Positions 1 through 4,008 of a stretch of DNA of 5,195 bases are shown in pieces. The DNA is from Syntrophomonas sp. (GTDB lineage Bacteria > Bacillota > Syntrophomonadia > Syntrophomonadales > Syntrophomonadaceae), in assembly GCA_028709355.1 (NCBI GenBank), contig JAQVXF010000097.1, positions 1 to 5,195 of the forward strand, read 5' to 3'. The stretch's first letter is position 1, and each line of letters begins with the position of its first letter. The notes below the pieces were generated by a model. It did no database searches. It was not told the DNA's origin and was given only the letters and a program-made list of their open reading frames with translations. Made by a program: the position numbers and the translations under genes.

Positions 1-280
1 TCTGGGATAACTCAGGAGCAGTGGATTCGAAATTGACTATCACCTGTTTACGATTCTTGAGATGGTCGACCAGGGCTTGCACCTCTTCAAACCGGTCCGG
101 TTCGCACACCACCACCTTGGCTCCCTTGCCGGCGGCGTGTAGGGCCACCACATTGGCGGCCGCATTAGCCGATGAGCGGTTTTCGCGCTCCAGCGTCATG
201 GGGCGCTGCTCGAACTCATATTCTTCCTCTACCTCAGACTGGATTCCCAGCCACTTCCAGACGCTGTCCATTACTCCCAT
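1..280 (-). CDS. sepF: SepF, cell-division protein (5' part, cut by window edge)
   Basis: SepF binds the C-terminal tail of FtsZ, tethers it to the membrane and organises the Z-ring septum. Reading leftward from ATG at 280, 93 complete codons are present before the window ends. Residues 4-13 (MDSVWKWLGI) fit the short amphipathic membrane-binding helix of the family. An acidic, variable linker follows (about 16-50, with EVEEEYEFEQ). From about residue 53 the core SepF domain begins with a KVVVCEPDRFEEVQ segment, then VDHLKNRKQVIVNFE. The C-terminal half, which carries the FtsZ-binding surface, lies outside the window. The start at 280 is preferred over ATG 271 because AGGAGGG at 288-294 sits 7 bases upstream of it. 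The gene follows yggS by 35 bases, the usual ylmE-ylmF order of Gram-positive bacteria. Identification is by recalled family pattern and context. Confidence 0.92.
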   Translation of the reverse strand, partial: MGVMDSVWKWLGIQSEVEEEYEFEQRPMTLERENRSSANAAANVVALHAAGKGAKVVVCEPDRFEEVQALVDHLKNRKQVIVNFESTAPELSQ

Positions 281-315
281 CTTGTTGCCCTCCTGTTCCT
301 TAGTCGGTCATACAA

Positions 316-993
316 TTAACTAAACAAAGCGCTGCCGATTCGGACCATATCAGCGCCTTCCTCTATGGCTACCTGGTAATCCTGCGACATGCCCATAGAC
401 AGATGGTGAAGTTCGACATTGGGAAATTCGAGTTCGGCCAGCCTGGCTCGCAATAGGGATAATTCCCTGAACACCGGCCGGCTCGCTTCCGGATCGGGAT
501 CCTCTTCGGCCATGGTCATCAGTCCCCGGACCTGGAGAGCCGCAAGTTGCCCCATCGACCGCAGGAATTCTTCTAACTCCGCGGGCACCAGACCGGTTTT
601 GCGGTCCGCTCCGCTGATATTGACCTGGACCAGCACCGGCACCCTGATACCAAGGCTTAAGGCGCGCTTGTTGATGGCTTCGGCCAGCCCCCAGCGGTCA
701 AGGGAATGGATCATGTAAGCCTCGCCCACCACATCTTTGACTTTATTGGTCTGCAGCCGGCCGATGAAATGCCAGCGAGCTTCAGGCAGGAAGGCCTTCT
801 TGCGGTTCAGTTCCTGGACCCGGTTCTCCCCGAAATCGGTGATACCCAGCTGGTAAGCCTGCCGGGTAATCTCCGGCTCCACCATCTTGCTGACCGCTAT
901 CAGGGTTATATCTCTCCCCCGCCGACCGCTTCTGCCTGCGGCCCGGTCGATATTGGCCTTGATTTCTGTCAATCTGGTCTGCATCTTTTCCAT
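316..993 (-). CDS. yggS: YggS/PLPBP family pyridoxal phosphate homeostasis protein
   Basis: This cytosolic protein binds pyridoxal 5'-phosphate on a single TIM-barrel domain (alanine-racemase N-terminal fold) and keeps the free cofactor and related amino-acid pools in balance; no enzyme activity is established. From ATG 993 it has 225 residues, close to the family's 225-235. Visible motifs are LIAVSK with the PLP lysine at 36 (the same number as in E. coli YggS), FGENRVQE (54-61), WHFIGRLQTNK (74-84), VNISG (124-128), RGLMTM (156-161), LSMGMSQDY (198-206) and RIGSALFS at the C-terminus, which ends a few residues earlier than most relatives. The reading frame is open upstream to GTG 1008, giving 230 residues. 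That GTG directly abuts the TAG of the preceding gene and has no Shine-Dalgarno match, so ATG 993 is preferred, but the start is not certain. Translation is probably coupled to the upstream gene. In Bacillus the orthologue is ylmE, next to sepF. Confidence 0.93.
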   Translation of the reverse strand: MEKMQTRLTEIKANIDRAAGRSGRRGRDITLIAVSKMVEPEITRQAYQLGITDFGENRVQELNRKKAFLPEARWHFIGRLQTNKVKDVVGEAYMIHSLDRWGLAEAINKRALSLGIRVPVLVQVNISGADRKTGLVPAELEEFLRSMGQLAALQVRGLMTMAEEDPDPEASRPVFRELSLLRARLAELEFPNVELHHLSMGMSQDYQVAIEEGADMVRIGSALFS

Positions 994-1008
994 ATCCAGC
1001 GTTTCCAC

Positions 1009-1935
1009 CTATATTCTAGCAGGAGGATTGGTGACGATAAAGTCATTTTTGTCCAGGCCCCGCACCAACGCGGTATCATCCTTCTGCTTGACTATCTCCA
1101 CCGCTTTGAATTTAGTAAATTCGCCAACCGCACAGTAGACACCTTTTTTTCCTTCTTTTTCTACGATAGCTCGTAGCGGGACCAGGAAACCGGTCTGGCT
1201 GTCGAACACGATATCGATTGCCAGGTAACGCTTATTGACCGTGTTCTCGTAGAAACTGTCCAACTGCACCAACATCAGCAGATCGTCATCCTGCTGTTTC
1301 ATCTCCACTATCCGCCCCGTTTTCGATTCCTGGTTGTCATCCACTACCCTAATCTTCTGTTCCGGCTGGACGGTGAAATCTACCTCATCCATGGGCAAGC
1401 TGAGCAGCAGGCGGGTAGGAACCAGGCTGTCCACGATCTTATACATAGGCTCACCCGCCTGGAATGGCCTTTCCAAGAAGGTTGCATGGGGTTTGTACTT
1501 GAAGACTTCCGGGGTGACTTCGGCCAGATTGAGCTGGGCGAACACCTCCTCCAATCCATCCGTGCTGCGTATGAACACCCCCGCCTTGGAAGCCCTTACG
1601 GTGCTCTTGGCTTCAGCAGTTATGAAGTATCCCAGCAGGGCGCCCTTGCTCACCTTCTCCTTCTCTTTGACCAGATTCTCGAAGCGCCCCGCTTCTTTGG
1701 CCGGAAAGATCTCTTCCTGGTTGAGGACCACCGCCGGTGCTGACAATCGGTCTTCCATGGTGCCAAATTGGACTATCTTGATATCCCGATTCCTCTCCTG
1801 GATGGCAGTAACCGCCTGGCAGCCGATCCGGTAGATGAGACCCAGCACCGCCAGTGCCATCAGGGTTATCAGGACCGCTCTGGCGACCTTGTTCTTCTCT
1901 CCCTTTCGTTCCATCCTCTCCATCCTATCCGACAA
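1009..1935 (-). CDS. HlyD-type membrane-anchored adaptor-like protein of the ylm/sepF cluster
   Basis: This 308-residue protein has a basic, charged N-terminus (1-19), one hydrophobic segment at about 17-35 (VARAVLITLMALAVLGLIY), and a long extracytoplasmic part, so an N-in signal-anchor topology is likely. After the membrane segment, about 52-145 resembles the barrel-sandwich (lipoyl-like) hairpin of HlyD/RND adaptors, with a VLNQEEIFPAKEAGRF stretch and a KVSKGALLGYF turn. About 160-300 looks like the beta-barrel and membrane-proximal parts, including FLVPLRAIVEKEGKKGVYC and a closing ALVRGLDKNDFIVTNPP. No signal-peptidase II lipobox is seen. The start is TTG 1935, because GGAGGT at 1943-1948 sits 7 bases upstream; ATG 1923 is an alternative four codons in. 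It lies 29 bases after pgeF and abuts yggS, so it is probably in the same transcript. There is no ABC or RND permease beside it, so a transport role is unproven; an envelope or division-related role is only inferred from location. Confidence 0.75.
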   Translation of the reverse strand: MSDRMERMERKGEKNKVARAVLITLMALAVLGLIYRIGCQAVTAIQERNRDIKIVQFGTMEDRLSAPAVVLNQEEIFPAKEAGRFENLVKEKEKVSKGALLGYFITAEAKSTVRASKAGVFIRSTDGLEEVFAQLNLAEVTPEVFKYKPHATFLERPFQAGEPMYKIVDSLVPTRLLLSLPMDEVDFTVQPEQKIRVVDDNQESKTGRIVEMKQQDDDLLMLVQLDSFYENTVNKRYLAIDIVFDSQTGFLVPLRAIVEKEGKKGVYCAVGEFTKFKAVEIVKQKDDTALVRGLDKNDFIVTNPPARI

Positions 1936-1942
1936 GTCCTCT

Positions 1943-1948
1943 ACCTCC
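1943..1948 (-). promoter_or_regulatory. Ribosome binding site fixing the TTG start of the HlyD-like gene
   Basis: GGAGGT on the minus strand, 7 bases before TTG 1935. This is a near-perfect match to the 16S anti-Shine-Dalgarno and is the reason the non-ATG start is preferred over ATG 1923. It lies in the 29-base gap after the pgeF stop. Confidence 0.7.
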
Positions 1949-1964
1949 GCTCAGGGTGTTCGTT

Positions 1965-2780
1965 TCAGCGTTGCAGACCCAACCAGGCCGCCATCCGCCC
2001 GGTTTCCCCCCGATCGCGGCGGAACGAGAAGAAAAGCTCCGGATGACAGGCGGTACACAATTCGCAAATAGCGATATTATCAGGTTTAATCCCGACCGCT
2101 TGTAATATCCTGGCATTGGTGGCAGTAAGGTTCCAATATTGGCTGTCACCGGTGGTGCTTATTATATCATGCCATTCGGGGAATTCATCATGTACTCGCC
2201 GGCCTAGATCAGGACTTATCTGAAAGCAGCAAGGGCCGATGCCGGGGCCGATGAAGGCCCACGCCGCATCTGCCTGGGTACCGAACTCCCGGTTCATGAC
2301 CGCCAGAGTGTTGACCGTTATCCGGGCCATGGTCCCCTTCCAGCCACAGTGAGCACTGGCCACCACCCGGTGGACCGGATCGAATATATATACTGGTACA
2401 CAATCAGCATAGAAACTAAGCAGGTAAACGCCCGGCTCAGCCGTGATCATAGCATCATATCCAGGCAGGGCGTCATCCAGGCGCCGGATACCTCGCCCCC
2501 GCTCCCCTGTCCCTACCACCGTTACTTCACCCCCGTGAACCTGCTCGCAGCACACCATGTCATCCAGTCCGGATGCCATTACCGCCGCCAGCCGTCGCCG
2601 GTTTTCCAGCACCAGTTCCTCCTGGTCGCCGACGTGCAGCCCCAGATTGAGAGACTTATAGTTACCCTGGCTGACTCCCCCCTGGCGGGTTGTAAATCCC
2701 AAGGCCACCCCTTCGTTTTGCCAATGGGGCAAAGTAATGTGAGGCAGCGGTTCCGATTCGCACATGATCCAATCCTGCAT
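1965..2780 (-). CDS. pgeF: PgeF, peptidoglycan editing factor (multicopper-oxidase-like laccase-domain family, YfiH/YlmD)
   Basis: In E. coli, PgeF prevents wrong amino acids (such as L-Ser in place of L-Ala) from persisting in UDP-MurNAc peptide precursors; members also show purine-nucleoside phosphorylase/deaminase or laccase-like activity in vitro. From ATG 2780 the protein has 271 residues, a normal family length. Motifs in order are LNLGLHVGD (44-52), EQVHGGEV with His82, FYADCVPV with Cys127, AHCGWKGT with His144, IGPGIGPCCFQI (177-188) and the C-terminal LCTACHPELFFSFRRDRGETGR (241-262). His82, Cys127 and His144 correspond to the conserved metal/catalytic triad. The frame is open further upstream to 2843, but that would overlap the divergent gene at 2829 and adds 21 residues that do not resemble the family. 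ATG 2780 has a modest GGAG at 2791-2794, 10 bases away; ATG 2765 is also possible. It is the first gene of the leftward cluster. Confidence 0.94.
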   Translation of the reverse strand: MQDWIMCESEPLPHITLPHWQNEGVALGFTTRQGGVSQGNYKSLNLGLHVGDQEELVLENRRRLAAVMASGLDDMVCCEQVHGGEVTVVGTGERGRGIRRLDDALPGYDAMITAEPGVYLLSFYADCVPVYIFDPVHRVVASAHCGWKGTMARITVNTLAVMNREFGTQADAAWAFIGPGIGPCCFQISPDLGRRVHDEFPEWHDIISTTGDSQYWNLTATNARILQAVGIKPDNIAICELCTACHPELFFSFRRDRGETGRMAAWLGLQR

Positions 2781-2809
2781 TTGTTCTCGTCTCCAGTTTC
2801 TAATAGAAT
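2781..2809 (+). promoter_or_regulatory. Possible promoter of the zinc-ribbon/DUF2007 gene
   Basis: TTGTTC (2781-2786; 3 of 6), a 17-base spacer and TAGAAT (2804-2809; 5 of 6). The predicted start near 2816 falls at the ribosome binding site, an unusually short leader, so this is a weak call. The 48-base divergent gap must nevertheless hold or border promoters for both directions. Confidence 0.25.
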
Positions 2810-2833
2810 ATGTTAAGGAGGTGTTCCTATGAA
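2805..2833 (-). promoter_or_regulatory. Possible promoter of the pgeF cluster
   Basis: On the minus strand, TTCATA (2828-2833; 4 of 6), 17 bases, then TATTCT (2805-2810; 4 of 6). The start would be near 2798, about 18 bases before ATG 2780. It overlaps the first codons of the divergent gene and the opposing candidate promoter, so the two could interfere with each other. Weak match. Confidence 0.2.
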
Positions 2834-3131
2834 GTGTCCCCAATGCGATACCGAACTCGATCCCCAGGGTCTATGTCCCCATTGCGGGCTGGATGTTTCC
2901 GGATCGGACTGGGTGGTGATCGCCACCGTGAATCCACCCGATGACGCCCTGTTGGAAAGCCTGATCAAGTCCTTCGGCATACCGGTCCAGCTCATCAAAC
3001 CCCTCGGCTCGGTATTTGGACTGGCGGTGGGTCCCCTGGGAGAAGTGAAGGTGGCCGTGCCAGAAGCCTTTGCGGCCCGGACCGAACAACTCCTGCAGGC
3101 GGAAATGGAGGGTAGTGAATCCGATCTGTGA
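2829..3131 (+). CDS. Small zinc-ribbon protein with DUF2007-like domain
   Basis: This 100-residue soluble protein begins with a compact zinc ribbon, MKCPQCDTELDPQGLCPHCG, where Cys3, Cys6, Cys16 and Cys19 form two CxxC knuckles. From Trp28 onward (WVVIATVNPPDDALLESLIK, then FGIPVQLIK at 49-57, and GEVKVAVPEAF at 71-81) it follows the pattern of DUF2007 'putative signal-transducing' domains, a small ferredoxin-like fold of unknown role. There is no membrane segment or signal peptide. The start is firm: AAGGAGGTG at 2815-2823 lies 5 bases before ATG. It is the only plus-strand gene between two minus-strand neighbours: its 5' end is 48 bases from pgeF and its stop is 23 bases from the nrdR stop. 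No function can be assigned; the domain naming is from remembered pattern and is moderately sure. Confidence 0.85.
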   Translation: MKCPQCDTELDPQGLCPHCGLDVSGSDWVVIATVNPPDDALLESLIKSFGIPVQLIKPLGSVFGLAVGPLGEVKVAVPEAFAARTEQLLQAEMEGSESDL

Positions 3132-3136
3132 TGCCC

Positions 3137-3166
3137 CGGGGCTTACCCCCGTCTTCATTTGCTTTT
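3137..3166 (+). terminator. Possible intrinsic terminator after the zinc-ribbon gene
   Basis: CGGGG (3137-3141), a 5-base loop and CCCCG (3147-3151) form an all-GC stem, followed on the plus strand by a T-rich but interrupted tract (TCTTCATTTGCTTTT, 3152-3166). It starts 6 bases after the stop of the zinc-ribbon gene. The alternative palindrome GCCCCGGGGC (3133-3142) competes with it. On the minus strand there is no T-tract, so it would not obviously stop nrdR transcription. Confidence 0.35.
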
Positions 3167-3607
3167 GAGTTGATCGATGGTATTGATGAAGCTGTTCAGA
3201 TCGGTAAACTGCCGATAGACCGAGGCAAAACGCACATAGGCCACCTCATCGAGGGCCATTAGCTTGTCCATCACCATCTCCCCGATGACCACGGTGCTCA
3301 CCTCCCGGTCGTTGTGGTCCCGCAGTTCGGTTTCGATGGAGTCCACTACCTCTTCGATGGTCCTCGAACTGACTGGCCGCTTTTCGCAAGCGCGGAGGAT
3401 ACCCATCAGTATCTTGTTGCGGTCAAACTGCTCCCGGTTTCCCCCCTTCTTGATCACCAGGAACGGCCGCTCCTCCACTCGTTCATAAGTGGTGAAGCGC
3501 TTCTGGCAGGCGTTACACTCGCGGCGCCGCCTTATAACCGCACCATCCTCACTGGAGCGGCTCTCGAGCACTTTGCTGTCCGTGGTCCGACAATAAGGGC
3601 ACCGCAT
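3155..3607 (-). CDS. nrdR: NrdR, transcriptional repressor of ribonucleotide reductase genes
   Basis: NrdR senses dATP/ATP through an ATP-cone domain and binds paired NrdR boxes to repress nrd genes, so it adjusts dNTP supply to demand. From ATG 3607 the protein has 150 residues, the canonical length. The N-terminal zinc ribbon is MRCPYC (Cys3, Cys6) with RRRRECNACQKRFTTYE (Cys31, Cys34). The ATP-cone spans about 49-139, starting FLVIKKGGNREQFDRNKI and ending VAYVRFASVYRQF at 122-134. GGGGTGA, 5 bases before ATG 3607, is a good ribosome binding site. An in-frame ATG exists at 3700, but it lies inside the promoter region and would add 31 unrelated residues before the zinc ribbon, so it is rejected. 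A sigma-A-like promoter lies at 3668-3696, giving a leader of about 50 bases. No recognisable NrdR box (ACACwATATaTwGTGT type) is seen upstream, so autoregulation is not supported. Confidence 0.97.
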   Translation of the reverse strand: MRCPYCRTTDSKVLESRSSEDGAVIRRRRECNACQKRFTTYERVEERPFLVIKKGGNREQFDRNKILMGILRACEKRPVSSRTIEEVVDSIETELRDHNDREVSTVVIGEMVMDKLMALDEVAYVRFASVYRQFTDLNSFINTIDQLKSK

Positions 3608-3891
3608 GACTTCACCCCGCTGCCCGGTAGGCTTGCTGCAATACCGGTCTGTTGCTGTTCTGCCAACATTATGAACAATAACATCCCGATAATCAACCAT
3701 CCCGGCTGATTATCCGCCGAATCAGCTCCCCGGGCTTCTATTTTACCCAGATGGCTTGTTTGCCCAGCTGGGTTAACTCGCCCCATCTGGATTCCTCTCC
3801 TCCAGCGGTCATCGCCCGTTGTCCATCCTAAACCCTGCTGGACCTGGTCATCCACTCTTTCTTGCGCCTGCGCCATACCCGGCGGCCTCAA
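3532..3891 (-). CDS. Speculative small ORF in the nrdR-gltX spacer, overlapping the start of nrdR
   Basis: A 119-codon frame from TTG 3891, of which about 95 codons lie in the spacer and the rest run out of frame into nrdR. In its favour, GGAG at 3899-3902 sits 7 bases before the TTG and a perfect TATAAT lies at 3915-3920, giving a promoter-leader-start layout like that of gltX. The product begins RPPGMAQAQERVDDQVQQG and has one hydrophobic stretch, GWLIIGMLLFIMLAEQQQ, at about 65-82. Against it, I recognise no family, codon third positions look mixed compared with the strongly G/C-ending codons of gltX, the frame overlaps nrdR by 76 bases, and it covers the nrdR promoter and several inverted repeats that explain the sequence equally well. 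An open frame of this size could arise by chance. ATG 3876 is an alternative start. Confidence 0.15.
   Translation of the reverse strand: MRPPGMAQAQERVDDQVQQGLGWTTGDDRWRRGIQMGRVNPAGQTSHLGKIEARGADSADNQPGWLIIGMLLFIMLAEQQQTGIAASLPGSGVKSCGALIVGPRTAKCSRAAPVRMVRL
3668..3696 (-). promoter_or_regulatory. Sigma-A-type promoter of nrdR
   Basis: On the minus strand, TTGATT (3691-3696; 4 of 6) and CATAAT (3668-3673; 5 of 6) are separated by exactly 17 bases. The expected start is near 3661, giving a leader of about 50 bases before ATG 3607. The -35 element is embedded in one arm of an inverted repeat (3688-3714), suggesting possible operator control. Confidence 0.6.
3688..3714. repeat. Inverted repeat over the nrdR -35 element
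   Basis: On the minus strand, GATAATCA (3707-3714) and TGATTATC (3688-3695) are perfect 8-base arms around an 11-base spacer. The inner arm covers five of the six -35 bases. Arm size and position fit a dimeric repressor site, but no regulator is identified; the sequence does not match the NrdR box. Confidence 0.5.
3705..3726. repeat. Second inverted repeat sharing an arm with the nrdR -35 dyad
   Basis: On the minus strand, GCTGATT (3720-3726) and AATCAGC (3705-3711) form perfect 7-base arms around 8 bases. The AATCA portion is shared with the neighbouring dyad (3688-3714), so there are three TGATT/AATCA half-sites in alternating orientation just upstream of the promoter. Confidence 0.5.
3747..3790. 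repeat. Inverted repeat with an inner CCCAGCTGGG palindrome
   Basis: CCAGATGG (3783-3790, minus strand) and CCATCTGG (3747-3754) are perfect 8-base arms separated by 28 bases. The loop contains the self-complementary CCCAGCTGGG (3763-3772), flanked by GTT/AAC that can extend pairing. It could fold in a transcript started at the upstream TATAAT, or act as a DNA site. Confidence 0.45.
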
Positions 3892-3914
3892 TATTTTTCT
3901 CCGCGAGCCCCCCG

Positions 3915-3920
3915 ATTATA
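3915..3920 (-). promoter_or_regulatory. Perfect TATAAT -10 box pointing toward nrdR
   Basis: A minus-strand TATAAT with no convincing -35 at 16-18 bases and no extended TGn motif. If active, transcription would begin near 3908 and give a second, roughly 300-base leader for nrdR, or serve the candidate small ORF starting at TTG 3891. The missing -35 keeps confidence low. Confidence 0.3.
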
Positions 3921-3937
3921 TCTTGTGAGCTGCCGAA

Positions 3938-3965
3938 GCGCCTGATGGCTGGCCTTGTTAGGCGC
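3938..3965. repeat. Dyad overlapping the gltX -35 element
   Basis: GCGCCT (3938-3943) and AGGCGC (3960-3965) are perfect 6-base arms around 16 bases. The right arm touches the last base of the -35 hexamer (TTGTTA, 3955-3960). It lies upstream of the predicted transcript, so any role would be as DNA. A 6-base match can be chance. Confidence 0.3.
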
Positions 3966-3983
3966 ATCGGTTTGGGCTAAAAT
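3955..3983 (+). promoter_or_regulatory. Sigma-A-type promoter of gltX
   Basis: TTGTTA (3955-3960; 4 of 6 consensus bases), a 17-base spacer, then TAAAAT (3978-3983; 5 of 6). Transcription would start near 3990, only about 19 bases before the TTG start, so there is no room for a T-box or other leader control if this promoter is the one used. Two dyads overlap it (separate entries). Confidence 0.6.
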
Positions 3984-3991
3984 GATTTAGC
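3976..3991. repeat. Short dyad over the gltX -10 element and start site
   Basis: GCTAAA (3976-3981), four bases, TTTAGC (3986-3991). The perfect 6-base arms span the -10 hexamer TAAAAT and the predicted transcription start, a place where a bound protein would block initiation. No known operator is recognised. Confidence 0.35.
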
Positions 3992-3992
3992 G

Positions 3993-3998
3993 AAGGAG
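3993..3998 (+). promoter_or_regulatory. Ribosome binding site fixing the TTG start of gltX
   Basis: AAGGAG followed by TGG, 10 bases before TTG 4009. The in-frame product begins QQVRVRFAPSPTG, exactly where GluRS proteins normally begin, so both the site and the TTG start are well supported. Confidence 0.8.
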
Positions 3999-4008
3999 TG
4001 GTTAGAAA

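Larger units (their letters stand above)
3608..4008. other. Gene-poor, signal-rich spacer between nrdR and gltX
   Basis: These 401 bases separate two divergent housekeeping genes and hold no confidently assigned gene, whereas every other gap in the window is under 50 bases. From left to right the spacer contains the nrdR ribosome binding site and promoter (3668-3696), overlapping inverted repeats (3688-3726), a long-looped inverted repeat with an inner palindrome (3747-3790), a perfect minus-strand TATAAT (3915-3920), and the gltX promoter with two dyads (3938-3991). I looked for T-box, cobalamin and c-di-GMP riboswitch core motifs and NrdR boxes and could not make any of them fit. Confidence 0.6.

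Noticed and set aside
706..1176. 156-codon plus-strand open frame, and similar plus-strand frames at 419-718, 1334-1834 and 2349-2816
   Set aside because: They are antisense to yggS, the HlyD-like gene and pgeF, whose protein motifs are clear; the antisense products resemble no family.
2781..2843. 21-residue N-terminal extension of PgeF from 2843
   Set aside because: It would overlap the well-supported divergent gene at 2829 and adds residues unlike the family; ATG 2780 gives normal length.
3608..3700. In-frame 31-residue N-terminal extension of NrdR from ATG 3700
   Set aside because: It lies over the nrdR promoter, has no ribosome binding site, and NrdR proteins start at the MxCPxC zinc ribbon, which matches ATG 3607.
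3608..3720. NrdR boxes for autoregulation of nrdR
   Set aside because: No pair of ACACwATATaTwGTGT-like sites about 30 bases apart was found; the dyads present have a different sequence.
3701..3770. c-di-GMP-I (GEMM) riboswitch on the minus strand, prompted by GGGCAAAC and a GCCGGGATGG-like end
   Set aside because: The central GACGCAAAGC core and P1b hairpin are absent and the spacing does not fit; the pieces are better explained by the inverted repeats and the nrdR promoter.
3741..3812. 24-codon minus-strand frame from ATG 3812
   Set aside because: No ribosome binding site, very short, and it overlaps the inverted repeat that accounts for much of its sequence.
3700..4008. T-box leader for gltX or other tRNA-sensing riboswitch
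   Set aside because: No GGGTGGNACCGCG-type antiterminator sequence on the plus strand, no terminator hairpin before gltX, and the likely promoter leaves only about 19 bases of leader.
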